A DNA stretch of 64,000 nucleotides from Marinomonas sp. SBI8L (GCF_001624705.1 NZ_JSEO01000015.1:62001-126000); one strand, 5' to 3'. Counted from the stretch's first letter, positions 32,403-42,237 are shown. Numbers and translations are program-made. The notes: generated by a model from the letters alone, not told the origin.

Positions 32403-33713
32403 TCAACTGTCTAATTGAGCTAATGTATAGGCATTTCGTCCACCTTCTTTCACTTGATACAAGGCAGTGTCTGCCGCTCTAAATAAGCCTTCAACACTCT
32501 GCCCATGAAGTGGGTAAATAGCCCCTCCTATACTGGTACCCACTTTGAGTAATAGGTTTTCAAACAATATAGGTTGTTGGAATTCTTTTAGTATCTTTTG
32601 TGCACAGGTATTAAGTTTTTGTGCATTACCCGCACTTTGCAGCATGATGATAAATTCATCGCCACCGACTCTGGCCACGAGATCACCTCGCTGTATTTGA
32701 GCATTTAGCCTTTTAGCCACTTCTTGCAAAACAGCATCGCCCGCTAGATGCCCGTGGTTATCATTAATTTGCTTAAAATAATCAAGATCCACCCACAAGA
32801 TAGCAAAAGGACTCCCTGTTTCTTTACCTTGTTCTAATAGAGATTCTAGCTCTTGATTTAGCTTCATACGGTTTGGGAGCTGAGTCAGAGGATCATGATA
32901 GGCTTGATGGATGATGCGCAACTCAATCTCTTTTTGCTCTGTAATATCTTGGTTAGTACCCAACAGGCGAATACTATTTCCTTTATCATCGGACTTAATA
33001 CCAACATGGGTTGAAATATAGCGCTCTACGCCATTTGGTAGGATGATTCTAAACTCAAAGTTGAAGTCTATGCCTGCCTCTATTCCTTCTTGTGTTGCAA
33101 GCTGGGTACGCTCTAGATCATCGGGATGGATCAGGTTTTCAAATAATTCACGGCTTGGCTCTATACCCGAATCTATTCCAAATATACGATAGGTTTCGTT
33201 TGACCAAACTTGCTTATTTGTCTTGAGATCCCAATCCCAGCAGCCTAGATTAACTAACGACTGAGCGGCTTTAAGGCGTTCTTCGCTTTCACGCAATGCA
33301 TGTTCAGCTCTTTTTTGATCTGTAATATCTTGGTTTGTACCTAATACTCTTACTTTTTTACCATGGGCATCTTTTTCAAAAGTAAGGTGGGAGTAGATAT
33401 AACGCTCTTCCCCGTTTGGTCGGAGGATACGGAATCCGTAAGTAATATCGTCTTCTTGTGCTATGCCCTGCTCTAGTTTTTCTCTTACATAGTCAAGGTC
33501 GTCTGGGTGCAATAAGGATTCAAATAACTCTCGTGTTACCTCAGCACTTGAGTCTACCCCAAGAATTTCATAGGTTTTATCAGACCAAGCTTGCTCGTTG
33601 GTCACAAGGTCCCAATCCCAAGTACCTAAGGCTACCAATTTGTACGCAGCAATTAACCTTTGTTCACTTCTTTTAAGCTTTTTAAGAAGTGCTTCCTCTT
33701 TTCGATTCAGCAT
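32403..33713 (-). CDS. PAS-PAS-GGDEF diguanylate cyclase
   Basis: A 436-residue cytosolic protein with no membrane segment. Two PAS/PAC modules (about 20-135 and 145-262) are near copies of each other: GTWDWDL/GCWDWDL, LLHPDDL/LIHPDDL, and LGTNQDIT twice. The C-terminal cyclase domain has an intact RVGGDEF active site, so it should make cyclic di-GMP. The position of the inhibitory I-site reads QRGD rather than RxxD, so product inhibition may be lost. There is no EAL domain. Confidence 0.9.
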   Translation of the reverse strand: MLNRKEEALLKKLKRSEQRLIAAYKLVALGTWDWDLVTNEQAWSDKTYEILGVDSSAEVTRELFESLLHPDDLDYVREKLEQGIAQEDDITYGFRILRPNGEERYIYSHLTFEKDAHGKKVRVLGTNQDITDQKRAEHALRESEERLKAAQSLVNLGCWDWDLKTNKQVWSNETYRIFGIDSGIEPSRELFENLIHPDDLERTQLATQEGIEAGIDFNFEFRIILPNGVERYISTHVGIKSDDKGNSIRLLGTNQDITEQKEIELRIIHQAYHDPLTQLPNRMKLNQELESLLEQGKETGSPFAILWVDLDYFKQINDNHGHLAGDAVLQEVAKRLNAQIQRGDLVARVGGDEFIIMLQSAGNAQKLNTCAQKILKEFQQPILFENLLLKVGTSIGGAIYPLHGQSVEGLFRAADTALYQVKEGGRNAYTLAQLDS

Positions 33714-33940
33714 ATTTCTACCAACAAGTACATGGCACCACTAACAAGCACCTATAAATCACTGTCCCTAAAAAAGAATCCATTTTGTTACTTTGCTAAT
33801 TAGAATACCAAAGATAAGTGTAGTTCAGCTAATTGAATTAAGAACAGATTCGTCTTAGTTTAACCCTGATTTAAAAATTGGTATTAAGCCCTCTGATAAA
33901 AGCTTCAACCAGAGTAAAAACAACTTAAAAGTAATTTACA

Positions 33941-34972
33941 TTAAGTTAAACTTTGGGTGAGTTTCCAACTACCTTCTTCGCAACTTATCCTAGCTAGTGC
34001 GCCATTAATTAACGTTAAGTTTGGCGGTACATGGCCAATATCCATATCGATTAACACAGGAATACCAAGATCAGATAAGTGCCGCTTTATCACTTCATGA
34101 TAAGTTAAATCATCTTTGTCTTGAGTATCTGAATATGCTGAGCGCCCAAGCAATACGGCTTTAAGATGGGTAAAAACGCCTTTAAACTTCATACTGAGAA
34201 TGCTTCGGACCAAGTCGGCAGGTGACATTTCGACATTTTCTAAATAAAGAATTACCCCTTCATCACATTCTTTAGCATAACGCTTCAAATCTAAGTAAGG
34301 GGTATCAAATAGATGTATTAGGGTATCCCAACAACCTCCTATTAAACGCCCTTCTAAACATGATCCGTTTTGGGGAGGCACTAACCAACGCCAGTTTGTT
34401 TTCAAATAAGGCTCTAAAACAGCAGCAGGATTGATGCGGCTATCAGGCCATTTATCCGTATGCTTTTGAGATGCATATTGAGTAAAACTTGCACCTGGCT
34501 TTGTCGCCATGTTAGTTAGAAAATTAGCGGTTAAGGTTTCGGTTTCATTTGCCACTAGGTTCATTAAATTTGGACTATGAGCCGTGGCCCAATTTAGCTT
34601 TGAGCTTATAACAACCATGAGCGTACTAATATCTGAAAAGCCAAAGAGCCACTTAGGCTTAGCCTCTTTTAAGCGGTCAAAATCTAAAAAAGGTAATATC
34701 TCCATGGCAAGTTCACCACCCCAAGGCGCAGCAATAGCATCAAGAGTGTCATCTAGTAAAAATGACATTAACTCATCTGCTCTTTGTGCTGCAGGTGCAC
34801 TAACATGCTTGCTATTACCCATCAGACACTTGCCTTCGATAATAACATAACCTTTCTCTTTTAAGTCTGTCACTACATGCTGGTACCTTATCTTTGCAGC
34901 ATCATTTATTCCAGATGAAAAGGCGGTAACAGCAATAACACTTCCTTGTTCCAATGAGGCTGGATAAATCAT
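33941..34972 (-). CDS. S66-family LD-carboxypeptidase / MccF-like
   Basis: A 343-residue peptidase. FGFSDISTL holds the probable nucleophilic Ser, LYLENVEM the Glu and DIGHVPPN the His of the S66 triad. PWGGELAMEILP is the other family hallmark. Known members trim the D-Ala of muropeptides in wall recycling (LdcA) or cleave microcin C (MccF). The length fits MccF-like proteins slightly better than LdcA. Transcribed alone, diverging from a Bcr/CflA transporter. Confidence 0.85.
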   Translation of the reverse strand: MIYPASLEQGSVIAVTAFSSGINDAAKIRYQHVVTDLKEKGYVIIEGKCLMGNSKHVSAPAAQRADELMSFLLDDTLDAIAAPWGGELAMEILPFLDFDRLKEAKPKWLFGFSDISTLMVVISSKLNWATAHSPNLMNLVANETETLTANFLTNMATKPGASFTQYASQKHTDKWPDSRINPAAVLEPYLKTNWRWLVPPQNGSCLEGRLIGGCWDTLIHLFDTPYLDLKRYAKECDEGVILYLENVEMSPADLVRSILSMKFKGVFTHLKAVLLGRSAYSDTQDKDDLTYHEVIKRHLSDLGIPVLIDMDIGHVPPNLTLINGALARISCEEGSWKLTQSLT

Positions 34973-35107
34973 ATATCGTCCTTAATTCTTTATTTTTTAG
35001 CATCAAAAATGCGACCACTAGTTTAGTGCATCTATCCATTTAACTGCCAACCCTTTAGCATCTGACTATCTAGGGAACCTCCCTGTATTTAGCAAAAAGG
35101 AAGTCGC

Positions 35108-36316
35108 TTGCTTACGGTCGATAAGAAAAACCATATTCTCGTTTTACTCATACTCGTTGGTTCTTTGGCACCGTTTGCAGCTGATGCCTATTTGCCTGCC
35201 TTGTCATTATTAACTGAGTACTTTCAAACTAGCGATAGTATGCTGAAGTTTAGTGTCACGGCTTATTTTATTGGTTTTGCTTTTGCACAAATTATCTTTG
35301 GCCCTTTATCCGATGCTAAAGGCCGTAGAAAGGTCATTCTATTAGGCATAGTGATTGGTGCGATTGGCGCCGTAATTTGCTTTAGCGCACAATCTATCTG
35401 GCAGTTTTTTATTGGCAGGTTTATTTTAGGTATAGGGATGGCATCAGGCATTCCAGTCGCTAGAGCGGTTTTAAAAGATTTGTTTACAGGTGTTGAGCTA
35501 TCAAAAGCAGCCTCAAGCATTAATATGGTGTTTGCCTTGATGCCTTTTATTACGCCATTGATTGGCGCTTATCTCTCTAGCTTTTATGTATGGCAAATTA
35601 TCTTTCAGCTACTCCTTCTATTAACGCTTTTTGTATTAGCTCTTACCTATTACTTTCTTCCAGAAACAAATCAAAAACTTGACCCTAAAGTGATTGAGAC
35701 TAAGCATCTTTGCAGACTCTTTATCCGCGTAATAAAAGATAAAGACGTATTTACTTATGGCACAGCAACGCTCTGCGCTTTTGGTTGTGCTGTGACCTAT
35801 ATGGTGTCTGCGCCGTTCATCTTTCTTAATATCTTTGGGCTAAGCATGATTGAGTTTGGCTGGCTTGCTGGGCTTATCACCTTGTCTTACATTATTGGCT
35901 GCTTCTTTAATAACTGGTTGCTAAAGCATCTAAGCCCGAATCAAGTCATTTTATGGGCTTTAATTGGAATGTTACTTACAGGTATGAGCATTTATTTGAG
36001 CTTAAAGCTATTCGGACCCCACCTTATTATCATGAGCGCTAATGTGTTCTTGCTTATGCTTTCTTCTAGAATGGTCTTTCCTAACGCTTTGGCAGGTGCT
36101 TTTTCCAGCCCTATAAAAGAAGTCGGTGTGATTAGTTCTGTATACGGGGTTTACCACACTTTAGGCGCTATCATCGCCAGTGGCATTATCGGGATTTTGA
36201 ACTTTAACCCCATTAGCGCCATGGCATTTACCATGATTGGATTTGCATGCTTAGGATTAAGTAGTTTTTACCTGAATAAAAGACTCGAAATGAAAGGCGA
36301 GAGAAAGCGATCTTAG
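35108..36316 (+). CDS. Bcr/CflA-family multidrug MFS exporter
   Basis: A 402-residue, 12-helix major facilitator. The start is a TTG at 35108, supported by AAGGAAG just upstream. DAYLPALSLLTEYF and FGPLSDAKGRRKVILLG are the Bcr/CflA signatures, and GMASGIPVARAVLKDLFTG is the second conserved motif. Such pumps export drugs, sulfonamides or small peptides by proton exchange. Diverges from the S66 peptidase; a peptide-handling link is possible but unproven. Confidence 0.88.
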   Translation: MLTVDKKNHILVLLILVGSLAPFAADAYLPALSLLTEYFQTSDSMLKFSVTAYFIGFAFAQIIFGPLSDAKGRRKVILLGIVIGAIGAVICFSAQSIWQFFIGRFILGIGMASGIPVARAVLKDLFTGVELSKAASSINMVFALMPFITPLIGAYLSSFYVWQIIFQLLLLLTLFVLALTYYFLPETNQKLDPKVIETKHLCRLFIRVIKDKDVFTYGTATLCAFGCAVTYMVSAPFIFLNIFGLSMIEFGWLAGLITLSYIIGCFFNNWLLKHLSPNQVILWALIGMLLTGMSIYLSLKLFGPHLIIMSANVFLLMLSSRMVFPNALAGAFSSPIKEVGVISSVYGVYHTLGAIIASGIIGILNFNPISAMAFTMIGFACLGLSSFYLNKRLEMKGERKRS

Positions 36317-36370
36317 TCACTCTTTACTTAAGAACACTTTAACCAAACATTCAGGCCTTTTTTATAGACG

Positions 36371-36404
36371 AAAAAAAACCGCATCTCGTAAGATGCGGTT
36401 TTTT
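36371..36404. terminator. bidirectional Rho-independent terminator
   Basis: ACCGCATCT (36378-36386) pairs with AGATGCGGT (36391-36399) with a 4-base loop, flanked by an A-run on the left and a T-run on the right. It ends tRNA-Ser on the minus strand and the Bcr/CflA gene on the plus strand. Confidence 0.9.
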
Positions 36405-36411
36405 AGAATAA

Positions 36412-36499
36412 TGGCGGTGAGCAAGAGATTCGAACTCTTGATGCCTTTCGACATACACACTTTCCAGGCGTGCTCCTTCGGCCACTCGGACAGCTCACC
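36412..36499 (-). tRNA. tRNA-Ser (GGA)
   Basis: On the minus strand an 88-base tRNA folds with acceptor arms GGTGAGC/GCTCACC, discriminator G, encoded CCA, a long class II variable arm, and the TTCGAATC T-loop. The anticodon loop CTGGAAA gives anticodon GGA, reading UCC and UCU serine codons. Confidence 0.95.
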
Positions 36500-36616
36500 A
36501 CAGGCCACTTTGAAGGCGTCGCCTATCAAAGAGTGCGCGTATATTAATGTCGAAGTGATTGAAACGCAAGCCCTTTTTTAGGAGAAATTCAGCTTTGACT
36601 CCCCCTTGTTCAAAGA

Positions 36617-37177
36617 TCAATCAAACCATTCTAGGTGCTGAGTTAGATCTACTTCTTTCACTCTTTTTTCGATTGCTTTAGGGGTACCCACATAAATAAA
36701 GCCAATCACTTGGTGATGTGCATCTATGCCTAAAAGCTCTTTCGTTAAATCACTATGAGCAACAGGACCAGTACGCCAAATGGCACCATAACCCAATGCG
36801 TTAAGACCAAGCAGAGCCTGTTGGGTAGCCGCTGAAACAGCCATTGTTTGTTCAATAGCGGGTACTTTTGGATGTTCCACTAATGCCGCTGTAACCACAA
36901 GAACAGCAGGTGCCCTATGTGCTTTTTGGATGAAATTATCCTTTTTGGCTGTTGGCATCTCAGGTGTAGTTGCTAATGCGTGCTGCCAATAACACTCACC
37001 TAAAATATCCAAGCTTTTTCCTGAATAAACACGGTAACGCCAAGGCCTCATCGCACCGTGGTCAGCAGCCCTACTTGCTGCCTCTAAAACGTTTTGCCAT
37101 TCATCTTTTGACGGTGCTGGCGCTAACAATGCATTCTGAGAGCTTCTTTCACGCATAAATTGGATAAATTCTTTCAT
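36617..37177 (-). CDS. nitroreductase family protein, YdjA-like
   Basis: A 186-residue flavoprotein of the minimal YdjA type. The start RERSSQNALLAPAPSKDEW and the FMN contact region ADHGAMRPWRYRV match YdjA, as does LLGLNALGYGAIWRTG near the end. It should bind FMN as a dimer and reduce nitroaromatics or a natural substrate not yet known. Transcribed alone between tRNA-Ser and the coiled-coil gene. Confidence 0.88.
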   Translation of the reverse strand: MKEFIQFMRERSSQNALLAPAPSKDEWQNVLEAASRAADHGAMRPWRYRVYSGKSLDILGECYWQHALATTPEMPTAKKDNFIQKAHRAPAVLVVTAALVEHPKVPAIEQTMAVSAATQQALLGLNALGYGAIWRTGPVAHSDLTKELLGIDAHHQVIGFIYVGTPKAIEKRVKEVDLTQHLEWFD

Positions 37178-37444
37178 ATTTTTTTACCTAGGCCATACTT
37201 AAATAAGTAAGTCATTGAGTTGCTTTACATTAATTCAATTTACTCATGTTAGCATGAAGTTATAATCTACCTCATTAGGGATAGAGAATTTTGGAAATGG
37301 ATAAGCAAACAATTTACACTAAGTTAACAGGTGACTTTACAGTTAATTAACTTAATCAATGGTGGATTTAAGAGTTAGTTAGAAAAGCTTTCTCTAGTAA
37401 ACACAGTACTCATATATTCGATTTTTACAGGCGCCCTTTTATAC

Positions 37445-39013
37445 ATGAAGCTATTAGTATGGACACTCATAGAAATTATCACCTTGTTAGTGTTTTCTGG
37501 CAGCTTATTGATATGGTTTAAAAGGCGTCTAGAAAAAGATAATGAACCTGAAAACACACCCTCTGGCAATACAGATCCAGTCAGCACTGACGACCAACCT
37601 GAACAAGCCATAAAAACCAACCAATCAGATGATTCTAGCCTTAAAGACTTAAAACGCTTCATCCAGAATCAAATTTTGTTTGCAAAAAAACTTCTTTCTA
37701 AAACAGAGTTAAGAGAAGACCCAAAGAAAGTAATGCTCATTAAACTCTGGGGGACACTTCTAAAAGCTGAATCAAGAGTATTAGATACTCCTGACAAAGC
37801 TGAAACAGATAAAATTTTGCAGCAGCAACTTTCTAAAATTTTAACGAATATTTTTAGCGCCAACAAAGAAAATGAGGAAACTAAAGCACTGAAAAAGAAG
37901 CTTGCAAAACTAATGGAAGAAGCAAATCAGTCTAATGAGGTACTAAAACTCAAAGAAGAGTTAGAAAAAGCACAAAGCGCAATTAAAAAAGAGTTATTAA
38001 TTCAGATTGAGAAACTTGAAAAAAACCTTAATCGATTAAAAGTTAAACAAAGAGAACATAACAACTTAGAACAAACACTTGCTAGCGCTGAAAAAAATGT
38101 AAACCAACTAAAACAAGCTCTACAAAATTTGGAACATAATAATGAATTTGATGAAATAATAAGTTCCAAACAAGAAGACACCACTGACATAAATTCAGAT
38201 CATGCTAAGCACAAGGCCAATAAACAAATCAGCGCCTTAAATCAAATTGCTAAACGACAAGAAATCGTGATTGATTTATTGAGAGAGAAGCTAAGTAACA
38301 CAGAAAAATCGAGTGAATTAGAGTTCGACGGATCACAAGAGATTGCAATTGGCCGGATTGAACAGCTGATTAAAGAATCTGACAACCTTATCCTACAACT
38401 TGAAAATGAACTAAACACAACAAACCTCTCCATTAACTCACTTAAATCAGAAATAGAACAAAAGAGTAAAAAGTTAGTAGAAAAAGAAAAACAGTTATCT
38501 ATCGCAAAAAAAACAGCTGCGAACTCATTTATTGAGTCAACAAAAAACCAGCAATCTCATGTAGATGATATGAAAAACCATCTATCTAACCCTCCTGAAA
38601 ACGATATAATGCAGGGCTTGATACTTGAACAACAAAAGGAATCAGACACTCTTGAAAGACTATTAAAAGAGTCTGAAACTTGTGTCACTTTATTAGAGTC
38701 TGAGCTAGAAACAGCTAGAAAAAATAATGCTGAAATGCTTAATACAATTAAAACAGTTAACCCTGATTTTGGAAGAGACAGTAGTGACGATGTAAATAAT
38801 AAGTTTCAGCAACTCGAAAATATTCATCAGCAACTACTTACTGAGCATAGCCAAGTTAAGCAACAACTATTAGCAAGTATTGATCAGGACGAAACTGGAG
38901 AACTAAGAAATGAATTTAATCGTAAAAATCTAGAACTAGATAGGCTTCAATTAGCAATTATTGATTTAGAAAAAAAACAAATTGAAAACAGTAAGAAAAT
39001 GTATGGAGAGTAA
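37445..39013 (+). CDS. membrane-anchored coiled-coil protein, unknown function
   Basis: A 522-residue protein with one N-terminal membrane helix (LIEIITLLVFSGSLLIWF, about 8-25) followed by basic residues, so the long remainder is predicted to face the cytoplasm. Residues about 140-520 are heptad-rich coiled coil with repeated Leu/Glu/Lys patterns. LIKESDNLILQLENELN and LLKESETCVTLLESELE are an internal repeat about 115 residues apart. No enzymatic motif or known family is recognised. It may scaffold or act in cell shape or envelope organisation. A strong terminator follows. Confidence 0.75.
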   Translation: MKLLVWTLIEIITLLVFSGSLLIWFKRRLEKDNEPENTPSGNTDPVSTDDQPEQAIKTNQSDDSSLKDLKRFIQNQILFAKKLLSKTELREDPKKVMLIKLWGTLLKAESRVLDTPDKAETDKILQQQLSKILTNIFSANKENEETKALKKKLAKLMEEANQSNEVLKLKEELEKAQSAIKKELLIQIEKLEKNLNRLKVKQREHNNLEQTLASAEKNVNQLKQALQNLEHNNEFDEIISSKQEDTTDINSDHAKHKANKQISALNQIAKRQEIVIDLLREKLSNTEKSSELEFDGSQEIAIGRIEQLIKESDNLILQLENELNTTNLSINSLKSEIEQKSKKLVEKEKQLSIAKKTAANSFIESTKNQQSHVDDMKNHLSNPPENDIMQGLILEQQKESDTLERLLKESETCVTLLESELETARKNNAEMLNTIKTVNPDFGRDSSDDVNNKFQQLENIHQQLLTEHSQVKQQLLASIDQDETGELRNEFNRKNLELDRLQLAIIDLEKKQIENSKKMYGE

Positions 39014-39030
39014 TAATTTATTCAAGTGTC

Positions 39031-39060
39031 AAAAAACCAGCTAATTAGCTGGTTTTTTTA
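39031..39060. terminator. bidirectional Rho-independent terminator
   Basis: A-run, AACCAGCTAATTAGCTGGTT palindrome, T-run. It lies 18 bases after the coiled-coil gene and 9 bases before the end of the convergent queF, and can stop both. Confidence 0.9.
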
Positions 39061-39068
39061 GTCATAAC

Positions 39069-39884
39069 TTATTGACGACTTAGTCTTTCATTACCCAAAG
39101 TTAACGGCTCTGAAGCACGGTAAGGGTTAATATCTAATCCGCCACGCCTTACGTAACGCGCATTAACAACTAAATAGTCTGGTGCACATTTTTGCATGAT
39201 ATCAATGAAGATACGTTCTACACATTGCTCATGAAAATCGGTGTGCTCTCTAAAAGAGATAACATATTTAAGTAGGCTCTCATGACAAATTTTAGCACCA
39301 CGGTACTCGATAAATACAGATCCCCAGTCTGGCTGGTTTGTTACAGGGCAATTTGACTTAAGTAAATGACTAACAACTTTCTCTTCGACTTGCTCCGCAT
39401 CTTCGTCCAAGGCTAACAAGCTAGCATCCGGATGATAAATGCTTGCCTCTACATCTAAGTCATCAATGCAGTAATCCGCAGTTTGAATAACCAAGTTTTG
39501 CATAGCTTCTAGATCACGAATTACAACACTAACGTCAGCACCAGCAGCAGCACTTAAATCTCTCACCAAGATGGACTCAACCTCTTGAACTGATTCATAA
39601 CGCATTTGATTTAATGAGTTTAAATACAGTTTAAAAGACTTTGACTCAATAATATTTGGCGAGTCATGGGGCAACCTAAATTCAGCAATTGCAACAATTG
39701 GCTTACCTTTGCTGTTTAACCAAGATACTTCATAAGCATTCCAAATATCTTCACCAAAAAATGGTAGGCGCTCAGACTCTATACCCATTTCTTGCCATTT
39801 ATCGACTCTGGCAATTGGGAATAACAATTCTGCAGAATACTCAGAAATGTATTCGGTTTTTTGACCTAGCGGTAACGCACCCAT
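39069..39884 (-). CDS. queF: NADPH-dependent 7-cyano-7-deazaguanine reductase
   Basis: A 271-residue QueF of the long, two-domain E. coli type. The catalytic Cys179 sits in LLKSNCPVTNQPDWGS, with Asp186 as the partner acid, and the NADPH signature ESKSFKLY is at 80-87. The enzyme reduces the nitrile of preQ0 to preQ1 in queuosine synthesis. No preQ1 riboswitch-like fold is apparent in the 89 bases upstream. Transcribed alone. Confidence 0.95.
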   Translation of the reverse strand: MGALPLGQKTEYISEYSAELLFPIARVDKWQEMGIESERLPFFGEDIWNAYEVSWLNSKGKPIVAIAEFRLPHDSPNIIESKSFKLYLNSLNQMRYESVQEVESILVRDLSAAAGADVSVVIRDLEAMQNLVIQTADYCIDDLDVEASIYHPDASLLALDEDAEQVEEKVVSHLLKSNCPVTNQPDWGSVFIEYRGAKICHESLLKYVISFREHTDFHEQCVERIFIDIMQKCAPDYLVVNARYVRRGGLDINPYRASEPLTLGNERLSRQ

Positions 39885-39973
39885 AACAGCCTCACTTAAC
39901 TCTTAACAATGTTGAAATATTCTAATAAAACGTTTTTTGTAGCAGCAGTTTTCGCTTCTTGCTTATGCTGCTA

Positions 39974-40747
39974 TTAACTTCTAATTCCATGCCCACGATT
40001 CAATAAACGTAGCGCATAGGTGAATAAAACAGCGATAAAAGCCAGAATAATGACAATGGCATAACCTACATTAATGTCAGACACACCAAGAACACCGAAA
40101 CGAAAAGCATTCACCATGTATAAAACAGGATTCAGAAGTGACATGTTTTGCCAAAAACTTGGCAGTAAATCAATCGAATAAAATACGCCACCAAGGTAAG
40201 TTAAAGGCACTAAAACAAAAGTTGGGATGATTGAAATATCATCAAAACTCTTTGCATATACTGCATTTACAAAACCACCCAAGGAAAACAATACAGCCGT
40301 TAAGAAGACTACCAAAACTGTAATCAGTAGATTTTCAAGGTGCATATCCGTGAAGAAGAGCGATAAAAGTGTCACGATAAAGCCAACAAACAAACCACGA
40401 GTAACGCCACCAACCACATATCCCATTAGAATAATCCAGTTTGGTGTTGGTGAAACTAATAATTCTTGTACATTATGCTGAAACTTAGCTGAGTAAAATG
40501 ATGCTGATACATTGGCGTAGGAGTTAGTAATGATAGACATCATTATCAAACCAGGCACTATATACTGCATATAGCTAAAGCCACCCATCTCACCAATACG
40601 TGAACCAATTAGGTTACCAAAAATAGCAAAGTACAAAGTCATGGTAATTGCGGGCGGTAATAAGGTCTGTGGCCAAATCCGCATAAAGCGACGGATTTCT
40701 CTTCTAACAATTGTTAAGAAAGCCACCAATATTTGTGTATTTTTCAT
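39974..40747 (-). CDS. ABC-2 type exporter permease (YadH-like)
   Basis: A 257-residue permease with six helices. LPPAITMTLYFAIFGNLIGSRIG and the LGGVFYSIDLLPSFWQ segment match YadH of E. coli. It lies 8 bases after the ATPase gene. YadGH-type exporters have no firmly assigned substrate; drugs, polysaccharide or lipid precursors are candidates. Confidence 0.88.
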   Translation of the reverse strand: MKNTQILVAFLTIVRREIRRFMRIWPQTLLPPAITMTLYFAIFGNLIGSRIGEMGGFSYMQYIVPGLIMMSIITNSYANVSASFYSAKFQHNVQELLVSPTPNWIILMGYVVGGVTRGLFVGFIVTLLSLFFTDMHLENLLITVLVVFLTAVLFSLGGFVNAVYAKSFDDISIIPTFVLVPLTYLGGVFYSIDLLPSFWQNMSLLNPVLYMVNAFRFGVLGVSDINVGYAIVIILAFIAVLFTYALRLLNRGHGIRS

Positions 40748-40755
40748 GTGTTAAA

Positions 40756-41670
40756 TTATCCCTTGGTTAGCTTCACAAACAGCTCTTCTAAGCGGTTTGA
40801 TTTGTTACGCATACTTTGCACTTGCAAGCCTTGCTCATTCAATGCGACAAAGATGTCATTAATGGATTGGCCTTTGTTAATCTCAACTTCAATAGAGTGA
40901 CCATCAGCCAGTGTTTTAACGGTAAAACCATCAATACTGACGTTGGATTCAATATTTGTAGCCAAATCTAAAATAAAGGTTTCTTGGCTAAGTGTTTTCA
41001 GCAGAGACTTCACACTGGTATTTTCAACAATTTCGCCTTTATTAATGATGGCAATATTGCGACACAGCTGCTCTGCTTCTTCTAGATAGTGAGTTGTCAA
41101 AATGATAGTTGTACCATTATCATTTAGCTCTTTTATGAACTCCCACATTGAACGACGCAGTTCAATATCAACACCAGCGGTTGGCTCATCTAATATCAGA
41201 ACTTGAGGCTCATGTATTAGCGCTCTTGCTATCATTAGACGACGCTTCATACCACCTGAAAGCTGCATAGAAGGATTATTGCGTTTTTCCCATAATCCAA
41301 GCTGCTTTAAATACTTTTCAGCCCTAGGCGCTGCGACATCATAAGGAATACCGTAAAATCCTGCCTGAGTAACTATGATATTAAAAGGCGTTTCAAAAAC
41401 ATTAAAATTGAATTCTTGCGGCACTACACCTAAAAATTGTTTTGCACCTGCAAAATCTTTATCGATATCAACACCAAAGATTGAGACCTTACCCTGACTT
41501 TTATTCACTAAAGAACAAAGAATACCTATGGTTGTGGATTTACCTGCGCCATTCGGGCCTAGTAGCGCAAAGAAATCCCCTTTCTCTACTTTGAGGTCAA
41601 CCCCTTTAAGGGCCTCAAAACCATTATCATAACGTTTTTTTAAGTCACTAATTTCTATTGCATATGTCAT
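40756..41670 (-). CDS. ABC transporter ATP-binding protein (YadG-like)
   Basis: A 304-residue ATPase: Walker A GPNGAGKST, signature LSGGMKRRL, Walker B VLILDEPTAGVD and H-loop LTTHYLEEAE. The C-terminal 80 residues form an extra domain as in YadG. It forms a two-gene operon with the permease and diverges tightly from the PA2817-like gene. Confidence 0.9.
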   Translation of the reverse strand: MTYAIEISDLKKRYDNGFEALKGVDLKVEKGDFFALLGPNGAGKSTTIGILCSLVNKSQGKVSIFGVDIDKDFAGAKQFLGVVPQEFNFNVFETPFNIIVTQAGFYGIPYDVAAPRAEKYLKQLGLWEKRNNPSMQLSGGMKRRLMIARALIHEPQVLILDEPTAGVDIELRRSMWEFIKELNDNGTTIILTTHYLEEAEQLCRNIAIINKGEIVENTSVKSLLKTLSQETFILDLATNIESNVSIDGFTVKTLADGHSIEVEINKGQSINDIFVALNEQGLQVQSMRNKSNRLEELFVKLTKG

Positions 41671-41730
41671 AATTACTCATCTTTGCCAGCATTGGGCTGG
41701 CATGAACATTTAACTGTAAAAGGCTATTAC

Positions 41731-42153
41731 GTGGATTCTCGTAACGATTTCATATTGAATGCATTCAAAGATCTAAAAAGTAGAATGTCTGAGCACTTCC
41801 CTTTTGATCAAACACCCTTAAACGAAGAAGAAGCCGATCTAATCGAAAAAATGGATCAGTTATTTCAGGACATAGAAAATCAAGCGGCTGATTACAGTTT
41901 TGACGCTCAAGAAATCTTGTCTCGATTTATTCGTTGTTACGCAAACTTAGTACCTTTGGTACGTCGCGAATTACTTTGGTTTATCGGTGGCGAGTGCTTA
42001 CATTTTCTTGGCGATGAAGAACTTAGCTTTTACCAGGAGCTAGAAGATCGTTTGTATCAACTCGATAACCAAGGCATTAATGTGGACTTAAATGAGCAAA
42101 TCAAGTCTTTGCGACAAGAATTAGATACAAATAATTCAAATACCACTCACTAA
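41731..42153 (+). CDS. PA2817-family conserved protein
   Basis: A 140-residue soluble, acidic helical protein as called from the GTG at 41731, which has AAAAGG before it. An upstream TTG at 41683 would lengthen it but would leave only 12 bases to the divergent ABC gene. SRFIRCYANLVPLVRRELLWFIGGECLHFL is split in its conserved centre by no gap and matches the PA2817 family of gammaproteobacteria, whose function is unknown. The start is uncertain. Confidence 0.65.
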   Translation: MDSRNDFILNAFKDLKSRMSEHFPFDQTPLNEEEADLIEKMDQLFQDIENQAADYSFDAQEILSRFIRCYANLVPLVRRELLWFIGGECLHFLGDEELSFYQELEDRLYQLDNQGINVDLNEQIKSLRQELDTNNSNTTH

Positions 42154-42190
42154 ATCTGTTTTAACTGAACTGGTCAGCTTAGCTTTAAGA

Positions 42191-42222
42191 TACAAAAATA
42201 GGAGCACTTGCTCCTATTTTTA
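42191..42222. terminator. bidirectional Rho-independent terminator
   Basis: AAAAATAGGAGCA (42194-42206) pairs with TGCTCCTATTTTT (42209-42221). It lies between the convergent PA2817-like gene and fabF, 16 bases from the fabF stop. Confidence 0.85.
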
Positions 42223-42237
42223 TACTTAACGAAATCA

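Noticed and set aside
36371-36499. tRNA-Ser as an attachment site for a mobile island
   Set aside because: No integrase and no repeat of the tRNA 3' end nearby, and both flanks look like core sequence. The AT-rich island is more than 24 kb away.
39885-39973. A preQ1 riboswitch upstream of queF
   Set aside because: I looked for a small pseudoknot-forming hairpin with an A-rich tail and saw none.
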